Assembly (NCBI RefSeq): GCF_001713355.1
Contig: NZ_CP016448.1
Span: 62,001 to 126,000 of the forward strand
Direction: 5' to 3'
Origin: Methyloversatilis sp. RAC08
GTDB taxonomy: Bacteria > Pseudomonadota > Gammaproteobacteria > Burkholderiales > Rhodocyclaceae
Length of the DNA stretch: 64,000 nucleotides
Shown: in pieces, positions 50,029 to 59,829 of the stretch
Layout: each line of letters starts with the position of its first letter
Position numbering within the stretch: the stretch's first letter is position 1
The notes under the pieces: generated by a model
Told to the model about the DNA's origin: nothing
The model's input: only the letters and a program-made list of their open reading frames with translations
Database searches by the model: none
Program-made: the position numbers and the translations under genes

Positions 50029-50289
50029 TCAGACGTCCTCGCTCACGCCGTACTCGCGGTCAAAGCGGTTCATCACCCGCGCGTAGTAGCCGATGATCAG
50101 TACATAGATGATGAGCGAACCCTGGGCGCCCATGTAGAAGGCAAGCGGCCAGCCGAAAAAGGACCATTCGTTGAGCTCGCGGGCGAAGAATACCGGCACG
50201 AAGGTGACCGTGAACCAGATGACGAGCAGCACCAGCGTGACGCGAAGGTTCCTGCGCCAGTACTCGCGATGGCGTTCGGACAACTGCAT
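50029..50289 (-). CDS. DUF4212 subunit of the symporter
   Basis: 86 residues from the ATG at 50289 (MQLSERHREYWRRNLRVTLVLLVIWFTVTFVPVFFARELNEWSF), which is the standard start of the family. Two membrane segments. It precedes the symporter by 2 bp; DUF4212 proteins pair with VC_2705-type symporters. A TTG start at 50343 is possible but atypical. Confidence 0.9.
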   Translation of the reverse strand: MQLSERHREYWRRNLRVTLVLLVIWFTVTFVPVFFARELNEWSFFGWPLAFYMGAQGSLIIYVLIIGYYARVMNRFDREYGVSEDV

Positions 50290-50484
50290 CAGCGTGTGCT
50301 CGGCAGCATGTTCGGTGAAATCAGGCCGCGGTAGTCGGGACAACTGGCTTCAGGATGGCACTGCAGACGCAGTCGCTCAACGCCTGCCCATGTTGTTCTT
50401 GGGGTGATGCACGCCCGGCCACTCGTCGCTCGCCGGGCGTCCGGCCACCGGGAGCCGGCGCGCATGCGCCGGCTCCCGGTTCGA

Positions 50485-52455
50485 TCAGAGGGCTTGCGCC
50501 AGCTGTTCGAGGATGGCCGGATTTTCCAGCGTCGAGGTGTCCTGCGTGATCTGCTCGCCCTTGGCGATCGAGCGCAGCAGGCGGCGCATGATCTTGCCCG
50601 AGCGGGTTTTCGGCAGGTTGTCACCGAAACGCAGGTCCTTCGGCTTGGCGATCGGGCCGATCTCCTTGCCCACCCAGTTGCGCAGTTCGGTCGCGATCTG
50701 CTTGGCTTCGTCGCCGGTCGGACGCGAACGCTTCAGCACGACGAAGGCGCAGATGGCTTCGCCGGTCAGATCGTCCGGACGCCCCACCACCGCAGCTTCG
50801 GCGACCAGCGGATGCGACACCAGCGCGGATTCGATTTCCATCGTGCCCATGCGGTGACCCGACACGTTCAGCACGTCGTCGATGCGGCCGGTGATCGTGA
50901 AGTAGCCGGTCTTTGCGTCGCGGATCGCGCCGTCGCCCGCCAGGTAGTAACGCCCCTGGAAGTCGGCCGGGTAGTAGCTCTTCACGAAGCGGTCCGGGTC
51001 GCCGTAGATCGTTCGGATCATCGACGGCCAGGGCTTCTTCACCACCAGGATGCCGCCCTGCCCCCACGGTACGTCGTTGCCGGTCTCGTCGACGACGGCG
51101 GCCTGGATGCCCGGGAAGGGCAGCGTGCACGAACCCGGCACCATCGGCGTGGCGCCCGGCATCGGCGTGATCATGTGGCCGCCGGTTTCGGTCTGCCAGA
51201 AGGTGTCGACGATCGGGCAACGGCTGCCGCCGACATTTTCGTAGTACCACTCCCAGGCCGCCGGATTGATCGGCTCGCCGACCGAACCCAGGATGCGCAG
51301 GCTGGTCAGGTCGAAGCTCTTCGGATGCACGGCCGCGTTCGCGTCGGCCGACTTGATCAGCGAGCGGATGGCGGTCGGCGCGGTGTAGAACACGCTCACC
51401 TTGTGGTCCTGGATCATCTTCCAGAAGCGGCCGGCGTCCGGATAGGTCGGCACGCCTTCGAACACGATTTCGGTCGCGCCGCAGGCCAGCGGGCCGTAGG
51501 TGATGTAGGTATGGCCGGTGACCCAGCCGATGTCGGCGGTACACCAGAAGACATCCGAAGGCTTGATGTCGAAGGTCCACTTCATCGTCAGGATGGCGTG
51601 CAGCAGATAGCCGCCCGACGAATGCTGCACACCCTTGGGCTTGCCGGTCGAACCGGAGGTGTAGAGCAGGAACAGCGGGTGTTCGGCATCAACCCACTCC
51701 GGGGCGCAGGTCGCTGCCTGGCCTTCGGTGATTTCGTGCAGCCACTCGTCACGGCCGGCCACCATGTTGCAGGCGCCACCGGTGCGCTTGTATACGATGA
51801 CGGTCGAGCAGGCTTCGCAGCCGCCCATGCCGAACGCCTCGTCGACGATGGGCTTGAGCGGGATGTTCTTGCCGCCGCGGCACTGTTCGTCGGCGGTGAT
51901 CAGCATGACCGCGCCGGCGTCGCTGATGCGGTCGCGCAGCGACTGTGCCGAAAAGCCGCCGAACACCACCGAATGGGTGGCGCCGATGCGGGCGCAAGCC
52001 TGCATGGCCACGATGCCTTCGATCGACATCGGCATGTAGATGACGACGCGGTCACCCTTCTTCACGCCCTTGGTGCGCAGCGCATTGGCCAGCCTGCACA
52101 CGCGTTCCAGCAGGTCGCTGTAGGTGACGCGGGTGACGGCGCCGCCGTCGGCTTCGAAAATGATGGCTGTCTTGTCGCCCAGACCGGCTTCGACGTTGCG
52201 GTCGAGACAGTTGTAGGACACATTCAGCTTGCCGTCCTCGAACCACTTGAAGAACGGGCGGTTGTCCTCGTTCAGCGTGCGGGTAAAAGGCGTCTGCCAG
52301 CTCACGTGTTCGCGCGCCAGGCGCGCCCAGTAGCCTTCGTAGTCGCGCTCGGCTTCGGCACACAGCGCGCGGTAGGCGTCCATGCCGGACACGGCAGCGC
52401 CTTCGACCAGCGCCTGCGGGGGTTGATACACGTGAACTTCGGATACTTCGGACAT
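50485..52455 (-). CDS. acs: Acetyl-CoA synthetase
   Basis: Activates acetate with ATP and CoA to acetyl-CoA; cytoplasmic. 656 residues, full length for Acs. Adenylate-forming motifs: [20 protein letters not shown] (A3), the [20 protein letters not shown] region (A8) and [14 protein letters not shown] with the Lys that is acetylated for control. Acs-type N-terminus ([36 protein letters not shown]). Strong GGAGGAGG ribosome site before the ATG at 52455. The DUF4212/symporter pair lies downstream on the same strand, about 195 bp after its stop. Confidence 0.95.
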   Translation of the reverse strand: MSEVSEVHVYQPPQALVEGAAVSGMDAYRALCAEAERDYEGYWARLAREHVSWQTPFTRTLNEDNRPFFKWFEDGKLNVSYNCLDRNVEAGLGDKTAIIFEADGGAVTRVTYSDLLERVCRLANALRTKGVKKGDRVVIYMPMSIEGIVAMQACARIGATHSVVFGGFSAQSLRDRISDAGAVMLITADEQCRGGKNIPLKPIVDEAFGMGGCEACSTVIVYKRTGGACNMVAGRDEWLHEITEGQAATCAPEWVDAEHPLFLLYTSGSTGKPKGVQHSSGGYLLHAILTMKWTFDIKPSDVFWCTADIGWVTGHTYITYGPLACGATEIVFEGVPTYPDAGRFWKMIQDHKVSVFYTAPTAIRSLIKSADANAAVHPKSFDLTSLRILGSVGEPINPAAWEWYYENVGGSRCPIVDTFWQTETGGHMITPMPGATPMVPGSCTLPFPGIQAAVVDETGNDVPWGQGGILVVKKPWPSMIRTIYGDPDRFVKSYYPADFQGRYYLAGDGAIRDAKTGYFTITGRIDDVLNVSGHRMGTMEIESALVSHPLVAEAAVVGRPDDLTGEAICAFVVLKRSRPTGDEAKQIATELRNWVGKEIGPIAKPKDLRFGDNLPKTRSGKIMRRLLRSIAKGEQITQDTSTLENPAILEQLAQAL

Positions 52456-52672
52456 ACGACCTCCTCCATCGAATCAAAAACTGCACGCTTGCGGGCTCAC
52501 GCAGCAATGCAAGTACGGCCTTGTGGGCCGACGTCAGGCGCATGGATGCGCTCGAATTCCGTTTATTACAGCCCGGAGGGCTTACAAAGCCCTTACTGCA
52601 GGGCGACCCGCCGGGACCGTCAAGTGCGGATGGTAATATCGCGCTCGATCTTTTGCCTGACTTGCCTCAAAT

Positions 52673-53197
52673 ATGCTGAATCTCGGACGCGTTCTAAAGA
52701 GCATGATCTTCGCCAGCCGCTGGTTGCAGGCGCCGCTCTACTTCGGTCTCATCGTGGCACAGGCCGTGTACGTCTACCTGTTCATGATCGAGCTGTCGCA
52801 CCTGATCCACAAGATCGGCAATCTGTCGGAAACCGACATCATGCTGATCGTGCTGGGCCTGATAGACGTGGTGATGATCGCCAACCTGCTGATCATGGTC
52901 ATCGTCGGCGGCTACGAAACCTTCGTTTCGCGGCTCAATCTCGAAGACCACCCGGACCAGCCGGAATGGCTGTCGCACGTGAACGCCGGCGTGCTCAAGG
53001 TGAAGCTGGCCACCGCCCTGATCGGCATTTCGGCCATCCACCTGCTGAAAACCTTCATCAACGCCGACCAGCTGACCGACCGCGTCGTGCTGTGGCAGGT
53101 GGTGATCCACATGGTGTTCGTCGTGTCGGCACTCGCCATGGCCTACACCGACAAGCTGATGACGCAAACGCTGCTGCTGAACAAGCAGCATCACTGA
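52673..53197 (+). CDS. UPF0114/YqhA family membrane protein
   Basis: 174 residues, three or four membrane segments (WLQAPLYFGLIVAQAVYVYLFM; IMLIVLGLIDVVMIANLLIMVIVGGYETFVSRL; VKLATALIGISAIHLLKTF). This is the conserved pattern of UPF0114 proteins, whose function is unknown. 48 bp upstream of the class I fumarase, same direction, so perhaps co-transcribed. Confidence 0.9.
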   Translation: MLNLGRVLKSMIFASRWLQAPLYFGLIVAQAVYVYLFMIELSHLIHKIGNLSETDIMLIVLGLIDVVMIANLLIMVIVGGYETFVSRLNLEDHPDQPEWLSHVNAGVLKVKLATALIGISAIHLLKTFINADQLTDRVVLWQVVIHMVFVVSALAMAYTDKLMTQTLLLNKQHH

Positions 53198-53245
53198 GCG
53201 TCTTGACTGGCCGCCATCCGCGGCCGCTTCAAGAGGACCTTTTCC

Positions 53246-54781
53246 ATGAGCCAGCCCATCCGTCAGGACGACTTCATCCAGTCGATCGCCGACGCCTTCC
53301 AGTTCATTTCCTGTTATCACCCGCTCGACTACATCCAGGCGCTGGGTGCAGCGTACGAGCGGGAACAGTCGCCGGCGGCGAAGGACGCGATCGCGCAGAT
53401 CCTGACCAATTCGCGCATGTGTGCCGAAGGCCGCCGCCCGATCTGCCAGGACACGGGGATCGCCGTGGTCTTCCTGAAGGTGGGCATGAATGTGCGCTGG
53501 GACGCGACGATGAATGTGACCGACATGGTCAACGAGGGCGTGCGCCGCGCCTACCTGCACCCGGACAACACGCTGCGCGCCTCGGTGCTGCTCGACCCGG
53601 CAGGCAGCCGGAAGAACTCGAAGGACAACACGCCTGCGGTCATCCACTACGAAATCGTGCCGGGTGACCACGTCGAGGTGATCTGCGCCGCCAAGGGCGG
53701 CGGCTCGGAAAACAAGTCCAAGATGGTCATGCTGAACCCGTCAGATTCCATCGTGGACTGGGTGCTCAAGACGGTGCCGACCATGGGCGCCGGCTGGTGC
53801 CCGCCGGGCATGCTGGGCATCGGCATCGGCGGCACGCCGGAAAAGGCCATGCTGCTGGCCAAGGAATCGCTGATGGAGCCGATCAACATCCAGTTCCTGG
53901 CGGAAAAGGCTGCGCGCGGCGAAAAGCTCACGCGCGTCGAAGAACTGCGGCTGGAATTGATGGAGAAGGTGAACGCGCTGGGCATCGGCGCCCAGGGGCT
54001 GGGCGGTCTGGCCACCGTGCTCGACGTGAAGATTCTCGACTACCCGACGCATGCCGCGTCATTGCCGGTGGCCATGATTCCGAACTGCGCGGCCACCCGC
54101 CACGTGCATTTCCATCTCGATGGCTCCGGTCCGGCCGTGCTCGAAGCGCCGCGCCTGGAAGACTGGCCGGACGTGACCTGGCAGCCGGACACCAAGAATT
54201 CGAAGCGGGTCGACCTGAACACGCTGACGCCGGCGGAAGTTGCGTCGTGGAAGCCGGGCCAGACCCTGCTGCTGAACGGCAAGATGCTGACCGGCCGCGA
54301 TGCCGCGCACAAGCGCATCGCCGACATGCTGGCGAAGGGCGAAAAGCTGCCGGTCGATTTCGCCAACCGCGTCATCTACTACGTCGGCCCGGTCGATCCG
54401 GTGCGCGACGAAGTGGTCGGCCCGGCCGGCCCGACGACGGCGACGCGCATGGACAAGTTCACCGAAATGATGCTGGCGCAGACCGGCCTCATCGCAATGG
54501 TGGGCAAGGCCGAACGCGGCCCGGTCGCGATCGAGGCGATCAGGAAGCACAAGAGCGCCTACCTGATGGCGGTCGGCGGTGCCGCCTACCTGGTGTCGAA
54601 GGCGATCAAGGGCGCGCGCGTGCTCGGTTTTGCGGACATGGGCATGGAAGCGATCTACGAGTTCGACGTGGTCGACATGCCGGTGACCGTGGCGGTCGAT
54701 GCAGGCGGCACCTCGGTACACGAAACCGGGCCCAAGGAATGGCAGGCGCGGATCGGCAAGATTCCGGTCGCCACCGTGTGA
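53246..54781 (+). CDS. Fumarate hydratase, class I (Fe-S)
   Basis: 511 residues, a single-chain FumA/FumB-type enzyme: N-terminal alpha part (ICQDTGIAVVFLKVG, AGSRKNSKDNTPAVIHYEIVPGD; Cys at positions expected for the [4Fe-4S] cluster such as RPICQDTG and GWCPPGMLG) and C-terminal beta part (LNGKMLTGRDAAHKRIADML; GPAGPTTATRMDKFTEMML). Oxygen-sensitive, works in TCA and reductive branches. The class II enzyme at 32.3 kb is the stable counterpart; having both suggests a switch with iron or oxygen supply. Confidence 0.94.
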   Translation: MSQPIRQDDFIQSIADAFQFISCYHPLDYIQALGAAYEREQSPAAKDAIAQILTNSRMCAEGRRPICQDTGIAVVFLKVGMNVRWDATMNVTDMVNEGVRRAYLHPDNTLRASVLLDPAGSRKNSKDNTPAVIHYEIVPGDHVEVICAAKGGGSENKSKMVMLNPSDSIVDWVLKTVPTMGAGWCPPGMLGIGIGGTPEKAMLLAKESLMEPINIQFLAEKAARGEKLTRVEELRLELMEKVNALGIGAQGLGGLATVLDVKILDYPTHAASLPVAMIPNCAATRHVHFHLDGSGPAVLEAPRLEDWPDVTWQPDTKNSKRVDLNTLTPAEVASWKPGQTLLLNGKMLTGRDAAHKRIADMLAKGEKLPVDFANRVIYYVGPVDPVRDEVVGPAGPTTATRMDKFTEMMLAQTGLIAMVGKAERGPVAIEAIRKHKSAYLMAVGGAAYLVSKAIKGARVLGFADMGMEAIYEFDVVDMPVTVAVDAGGTSVHETGPKEWQARIGKIPVATV

Positions 54782-54968
54782 TACGGTTGCGCGTCCCGCA
54801 ACGGATGTAACAGAAGAGCCTGTAACCGCGGACCGGCGCTTGCCGGTACCGCTCATACCAGAGGCCGCGTGCAGAGCGGCCCGACTCCCCCGAACACTCC
54901 GCCGCCGCACCTTGAAAGGTGCGGCTCCTTGCATGTGCGCGCATCACGCGCAATCAGGAGGGCGCGCC

Positions 54969-56162
54969 ATGGTTTTCGAAGCCGGACGCATTTTCGAGCT
55001 GGTCGGCTGGCCGGCGGTACTGCTGATCGCCTGGCTGGCGGGCGAGCTGGCGCATCGCGGCCTGGGCGTGCCGCGGGTATGCGCCTATTCGCTGGCCGGC
55101 ATCGTCAGCGGCGCGCTCAACACCGTTCAGGCCGACGCGCAAACCACTGCAGCGCTGTCTTTCCTCGCCAATTTTGCGCTCGGCCTGTTCCTGTTCGAGC
55201 TGGGTCACCGCATCAATCTGCGCTGGCTGGTCAACAACCCGTGGCTGCTGGTCAGCGGTATCGCGGAATCGCTGCTGACCTTTTTCGTGGTCCGGGGCAT
55301 CGCACTCGCCATGGGTCAGCCGGACGATATCGCCATGGTGCTGGGCGCGCTGTCGGTCGCGACGTCGCCCGCTGCGCTGGTGCGGGTGGTGAATGACCTG
55401 CGCTGTTCCGGTCAGGTGACCGAACGCGCGCTGCACCTGTGCGCGATCAACTGCCTGCTTTCGGTGCTGCTGATGAAGGGCGCCATCGGTTACTGGCAAC
55501 TGCTGGCGTCGGGCAGTCTGGTCAATGCGCTGTGGAACAGTGCGGCCATCCTTGCGGTATCGGTAGGCTGCGGCATCCTGATCGGCATTCCGCTGCCCTG
55601 GCTGCTGCGCCGGCTGCGCGCCGACGAACGCGGCGTGACGACGGTGTTCGCGCTGGCCGTCATGCTGGTGACCTTGCTGACCCAGGGCGTCAACGTGTCG
55701 CCGCTGCTCGCCGCACTGACGCTGGGCGTGCTGATCCGCCGCCGCAAGCTGCTGCTGACGCCGGCGCAGCGCAATTTCGGCGTGCTGGGCGATCTGCTGA
55801 CGGTGTTCCTTTTCGTGTTCGTCGCAGGCATGGCAACCTGGCCCACCACCGCAGCCGCGCTGGCGCTGGCGGTGCTGATGGCCGCCGGACGGGTGGCCGC
55901 AAAGGTGGCGGCGACCGCTGCGTTCGCCCACGTCAGCGGTACCAGCACGCGCAAGGGTGCGCTGACCGGCTTCGCGCTGGCGCCGCTGTCGACCTTTGCG
56001 CTGCTGCTGCTCGAATACAGTCGCAGCGCCGGTTTCGGTCTTGCCGAGGGCGCACTGTCGGCGATCGCCGGCATGGTGATCGTGATGGAGTTCGTCGGCC
56101 CGCTGTTTGCCCAGTGGGCGCTGATGCTGGCCGGCGAAACGCAGCATGAGGAGCGCGCCTGA
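54969..56162 (+). CDS. Cation:proton antiporter-like membrane protein (CPA2/Kef-type)
   Basis: 397 residues, about 12 hydrophobic segments: [49 protein letters not shown] (a TS..A pattern like the CPA discontinuous helix) and [11 protein letters not shown]. No C-terminal regulatory RCK domain. Ions uncertain. An AGGAGGGC ribosome site precedes the ATG at 54969. Overlaps ybdK by 1 base (TGATG). Confidence 0.82.
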   Translation: MVFEAGRIFELVGWPAVLLIAWLAGELAHRGLGVPRVCAYSLAGIVSGALNTVQADAQTTAALSFLANFALGLFLFELGHRINLRWLVNNPWLLVSGIAESLLTFFVVRGIALAMGQPDDIAMVLGALSVATSPAALVRVVNDLRCSGQVTERALHLCAINCLLSVLLMKGAIGYWQLLASGSLVNALWNSAAILAVSVGCGILIGIPLPWLLRRLRADERGVTTVFALAVMLVTLLTQGVNVSPLLAALTLGVLIRRRKLLLTPAQRNFGVLGDLLTVFLFVFVAGMATWPTTAAALALAVLMAAGRVAAKVAATAAFAHVSGTSTRKGALTGFALAPLSTFALLLLEYSRSAGFGLAEGALSAIAGMVIVMEFVGPLFAQWALMLAGETQHEERA

Positions 56163-57280
56163 TGCCACTCGAAACCTTCCACGCCTCGTCGGCGCTCAGC
56201 ATGGGCGTCGAACTGGAGCTGCAGCTGGTCGGCGAACACGACCGCGACCTCGCCTCGGCGGCCACGGACCTGCTCGAACTGGCGCAGCGCACCCGCTTTC
56301 CGGGCGACATCAAGCCGGAAATGACCGACTGCATGATAGAGGTGGCAACCGACATCCAGGATCATCACACCGGCTTGCTGACGCAGCTCGAAGCGATGCG
56401 CGACGTGCTGCTTGCCGCGTCGGCACGGCTGAATGTGTCGCTGTGCGGCGGTGGCACCCACCCTTTCCAGCACTGGACCGAGCGGCGCATCTTCTCGACA
56501 CCGCGCTTCCAGCACCTGTCTGGGCTGTACGGCTATCTGGCGAAACAGTTCACCGTGTTCGGCCAGCATGTACATATCGGCATGCCCGACGCCGACAGCG
56601 CACTGCGCGTGCTGCACGCATTGAATCGCTACGTACCGCATTTCATCGCGCTGTCAGCGTCATCTCCGTTTTCGCAGGGCAGCGACACGCTGTTCGATTC
56701 GGCTCGACTCAATTCGGTATTCGCCTTCCCGCTCAGCGGCCGCGCGCCCTTCGTGCTCGATTGGGGGCGCTTCGAACGCGACTACTTCTCGAAGATGGAA
56801 GACACCGGCATCGTGCGCAGCATGAAGGACTTCTACTGGGACATCCGGCCCAAGCCGGAATACGGCACGATCGAACTGCGCGTGTGCGACACGCCGCTGA
56901 CCGTGGAGCGCGCCGCCGCGATTGCGGTCTATCTGCAGGCGCTGTGCTGCAGCATCCTGGCCGGCGACGAACCTGATCCACTGGAGGACGACTACCTCGT
57001 GTACACCTACAACCGCTTCCAGGCCTGCCGCTTCGGGCTGGATGGCCTGATCGTGCATCCGCGCAGCCACGCGGCGCTGCCGCTGCGGGAAGACATCGCG
57101 CTGACGCTGGAACGTCTCGCACCGGAAGCCGACGCCCTGGGCAGCCGGGCCGCGCTGGAATCCCTGCACCGCATGGTCAGGGGCGGCGGCAACGATGCCA
57201 GCCGCCTGCGCGCAGTCCATGCCCGATCGCGCAATCTGCTGGCCGTGGTCGACGACGCCGTCGCGGCCTTCGCGCAATGA
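56162..57280 (+). CDS. YbdK-type carboxylate-amine ligase (glutamate-cysteine-ligase-like)
   Basis: 372 residues of the ATP-dependent carboxylate-amine ligase family related to gamma-glutamylcysteine synthetase type 2. Start [18 protein letters not shown] (ATP/Mg site), [36 protein letters not shown] and [17 protein letters not shown]. Weak glutamate-cysteine ligase activity is known for YbdK; the physiological role is unclear. Coupled to the antiporter gene and by ATGA to the DUF456 gene. Confidence 0.9.
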   Translation: MPLETFHASSALSMGVELELQLVGEHDRDLASAATDLLELAQRTRFPGDIKPEMTDCMIEVATDIQDHHTGLLTQLEAMRDVLLAASARLNVSLCGGGTHPFQHWTERRIFSTPRFQHLSGLYGYLAKQFTVFGQHVHIGMPDADSALRVLHALNRYVPHFIALSASSPFSQGSDTLFDSARLNSVFAFPLSGRAPFVLDWGRFERDYFSKMEDTGIVRSMKDFYWDIRPKPEYGTIELRVCDTPLTVERAAAIAVYLQALCCSILAGDEPDPLEDDYLVYTYNRFQACRFGLDGLIVHPRSHAALPLREDIALTLERLAPEADALGSRAALESLHRMVRGGGNDASRLRAVHARSRNLLAVVDDAVAAFAQ

Positions 57281-57765
57281 GCGCAGCCGACCTGCTGTTG
57301 TGGCTGATTGCCGGCCTGCTGATGCTGGTCGGACTGGCCGGCGTCGTGTTGCCTGCCCTGCCCGGCATTCCCCTGGTGTTCGGCGGCCTGCTGATGGTGG
57401 CCTGGCTGGACGATTTCCAGCGCATCGGCGGCGTGACGCTCGCCGTGCTCGGCGCCCTCGCCGTGCTGGCGTGGCTGATCGACTTCGCGGCCAGCGTGAT
57501 CGGTGCCCAGCGGGTCGGCGCCAGCCCGCTGGCGCTGGTCGGCGCAGCGATCGGCACCGTGGTCGGGCTGTTCGGCGGATTGATCGGCCTGCTGTTCGCG
57601 CCGCTGGCGGGCGCGGCGATCGGCGAATTCATCGCCCGCCGCGATGCGCTTCAGGCGGCGCGCGTCGGGCTGGCCACCTGGCTGGGCATGTTGCTGGCCG
57701 CAGTCGCCAAGGTCGCCATCGCGTTCATGATGCTGGGCATCGCGCTGGCCGCCTGGCTGTTCTGA
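57277..57765 (+). CDS. DUF456 membrane protein
   Basis: 162 residues with four or five hydrophobic segments. [22 protein letters not shown] and the Gly-rich [30 protein letters not shown] motif are the DUF456 hallmarks. Function unknown. Last gene of a three-gene unit with the antiporter and ybdK. Confidence 0.9.
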   Translation: MSAADLLLWLIAGLLMLVGLAGVVLPALPGIPLVFGGLLMVAWLDDFQRIGGVTLAVLGALAVLAWLIDFAASVIGAQRVGASPLALVGAAIGTVVGLFGGLIGLLFAPLAGAAIGEFIARRDALQAARVGLATWLGMLLAAVAKVAIAFMMLGIALAAWLF

Positions 57766-57784
57766 TGCACCGAACCGGCTTCGC

Positions 57785-58528
57785 TCACTGCGGCCCGTCG
57801 CCGGCCGGTGCTGCGCCGCCGCTGGTATAGATTTCCTGCAGCGAACGGCCCGGCGGGTTCAGCGGACTGGCGGGGTCGGTCGGCGACCCCGCGTCGGATG
57901 AACCGCCTGCGGGACCACCAGCTCCGGTTCCGCCGGCTGCGGCATTCGCCGCCGTGCCACCGCTGGGCATCGGTACGAACAACCAGTCGGCATGGCGGCG
58001 CTCACCGGGCTTGCCGCGCGCCACCGGCGTGGCGTTGAGCGCCGTGGGCGGCACGGCAGCACCCGGTACCGGTGCAGCATTCTTCAGCGAGCTGGCGACC
58101 TTGTCGCCGGTGGCATCGACCCAGGCCGGCAGCACGGTGATGCGGGCAGGCTTTTCCGACTTGCTGTAGACAGCGCGGATCTGCCCGCCGCTGATGACCA
58201 GACCCCAGTCCTGGCTGCGCGTCATCGGATCGAAATAGAGCTTGCGCAGATGACGCAACGGCGTCGGCTGGCGCTTGTCTTCCAGCAGATCCTGCAGGGT
58301 GGCGGGATAGCGCTTGGGTTCGGCGGGCGACGCGTCGAAGTAGCGCTGCAACGCACGCGAAAATTCGCCGCCGATGAACAGCAGTTCGCGCTCGCGTTCG
58401 GTCTGCGCCAGCGTGCTCCACATCAGCGCGCTGCCGGCGCTGGCGATACCGAGGGCGGCGACGGCGAACAGCAGCAGCAGATAGGAAAACCCCCGCTGCG
58501 ACGTCGACCGGCGCACGCGCCCGCTCAT
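57785..58528 (-). CDS. Pseudopilin-like protein with disordered tail
   Basis: 247 residues. N-terminus QRGFSYLLLLFAVAALGIASAG resembles a class III pilin signal (G-F at the cleavage site, then a hydrophobic helix), but the usual Glu5 is replaced by Leu/Tyr-type residues. The middle part (DPMTRSQDWGLVIS) is GspG-like; the last 100 residues are Pro/Gly/Ala-rich and probably disordered. Third of a three-gene pseudopilin set, a few bases after the GspG-like gene. It may be a minor pseudopilin or a specialised component. Confidence 0.75.
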   Translation of the reverse strand: MSGRVRRSTSQRGFSYLLLLFAVAALGIASAGSALMWSTLAQTERERELLFIGGEFSRALQRYFDASPAEPKRYPATLQDLLEDKRQPTPLRHLRKLYFDPMTRSQDWGLVISGGQIRAVYSKSEKPARITVLPAWVDATGDKVASSLKNAAPVPGAAVPPTALNATPVARGKPGERRHADWLFVPMPSGGTAANAAAGGTGAGGPAGGSSDAGSPTDPASPLNPPGRSLQEIYTSGGAAPAGDGPQ

Positions 58529-58532
58529 CGGC

Positions 58533-58919
58533 TCACAGCTCGGAAAAGGCCGTGCCGTCGCGCGACATGCCTTCGGCCCCGCTCTTCAGATCGGCCACAC
58601 CACTGTCGGTCGCCGTGTCACGCGGCGGCACGACGATCCAGGTGTCGGCGCTGTCGGTCACCGGGTCGAACGGCAGCTTGCGCAGGTACTGGCGCTCGAC
58701 CAGTTCCTGCAGGCTTTGCGGATACGCGCCGCGATCACCGCGGAATTTGTCGATCGCGTCGCGCGTGACCGCCAGCGTCTGCTTCAGCGTCGCTTCGCGC
58801 GAGCGGTCGAGATGTTCGAAGTAGCGCGGCGCGGCCAGCGTCAGCAGCACCGCAATGATGGCCATGACGACCAGCAGTTCGATCAGCGTGAAACCGCGTG
58901 CAAACAGGGACTTGCGCAT
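58533..58919 (-). CDS. GspG-like type II secretion pseudopilin
   Basis: 128 residues. Class III signal peptide RGFTLIELLVVMAIIAVLLTLAAPRYF with the conserved Glu5, then a GspG-like core (FRGDRGAYPQSLQELVERQYLRKLPFDPVTDSADTW). Prepilin peptidase cleaves before Phe. Overlaps the next pseudopilin gene by one base; no GspD/E/F is in the window. Confidence 0.88.
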   Translation of the reverse strand: MRKSLFARGFTLIELLVVMAIIAVLLTLAAPRYFEHLDRSREATLKQTLAVTRDAIDKFRGDRGAYPQSLQELVERQYLRKLPFDPVTDSADTWIVVPPRDTATDSGVADLKSGAEGMSRDGTAFSEL

Positions 58920-59404
58920 TACCAGTTCCGGTAGGCGATGCCGTTCAGGCCGGTGCGGCCGGACAGCGAATGGACATCGAACACGTCGGCACCCGGCGTC
59001 GGCTCATCCGGCGGGCTGGCATAGCTGCGCAGCCCCCAGGTCTGTTCCGCCGGCGTGCTCTTGTCGGTGTGAAAGGGGTCTCGCGGGATGCGGCGCAGGA
59101 AGTAGATCTTGACGTCGTTCGGCTGCTTGACGTCCTTCACGCCATTGACCAGCACGTCGAGGCTGGGCGGGTAGCCGCTGGCACCGACCTTCTTTTCGAT
59201 GCGGCCTTCGTCCCAGGCCTTGCGGTAGTCGTCGAGCGCCGTACGGATCTGCCGCAGCGCGGTCCGAAGTTCGGATTCATCGGCACGCACGCGTGCCAGT
59301 TCCACCATCGGCATGGCCATGGTGGCGAGCACGCCGATGATGGCGATCACCACCATCAGCTCGATCAATGTAAAGCCGCGGGAAAGACGTGGACTGCGAA
59401 GCAT
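58919..59404 (-). CDS. GspG/GspH-like pseudopilin
   Basis: 161 residues. RGFTLIELMVVIAIIGVLATMAMP class III signal with Glu5; the core (ELRTALRQIRTALDDYRKAWDEGR) and a DPFHTDKSTPAEQTWGLRSY region like major pseudopilins. First gene of the three-gene minus-strand set; together they suggest a small pseudopilus whose core machinery lies elsewhere. Confidence 0.87.
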   Translation of the reverse strand: MLRSPRLSRGFTLIELMVVIAIIGVLATMAMPMVELARVRADESELRTALRQIRTALDDYRKAWDEGRIEKKVGASGYPPSLDVLVNGVKDVKQPNDVKIYFLRRIPRDPFHTDKSTPAEQTWGLRSYASPPDEPTPGADVFDVHSLSGRTGLNGIAYRNW

Positions 59405-59462
59405 GAGCCGAGGTTAACACAGCCCCATCACGATGCCGTGACAGGCCCCGCGAAGGCAGGGC

Positions 59463-59705
59463 TCAGCTCAGGTGGCTGCGCCAGGGCTGGACGCCCTCGT
59501 GTTCGAGCATCCAGACGTAGCGCTGGGAACGCCACTCGCGTAGCGCATTGAGGGCGATGTCGAAGTCGCCATACGAAAGCCGGTACAGCTGCTGCAGGTC
59601 GAAAGGTGCGTCGTGTTCGAGTGCATCGAGCAACTGGCGGAAGATTTCCGCGCTGGATTCGTTGGCGGTGGCGTGGGCTTTTTCGAACACGGCTTGCAGG
59701 TGCAT
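59463..59705 (-). CDS. Small conserved-looking protein of unknown function
   Basis: 80 residues from the ATG at 59705 (MHLQAVFEKAHATANESSAEIFRQLLDALEHDAPFDLQQLYRLSYGDFDIALNALREWRSQRYVWMLEHEG...). Helical, acidic and aromatic, no signal. The frame is open upstream but the sequence before this ATG looks antisense. Function unknown. Confidence 0.65.
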   Translation of the reverse strand: MHLQAVFEKAHATANESSAEIFRQLLDALEHDAPFDLQQLYRLSYGDFDIALNALREWRSQRYVWMLEHEGVQPWRSHLS

Positions 59706-59829
59706 GAACGCTCTCCCGAGTCGATTGGGTGAATGTGGCAAAACGGTTACAGCGCGATCTAACACTAATTTTCTGTCGCCATCTATCGCGCCGCGATCCC
59801 GATTTCGACCCGGTTTCGGCAAAGCCTTG

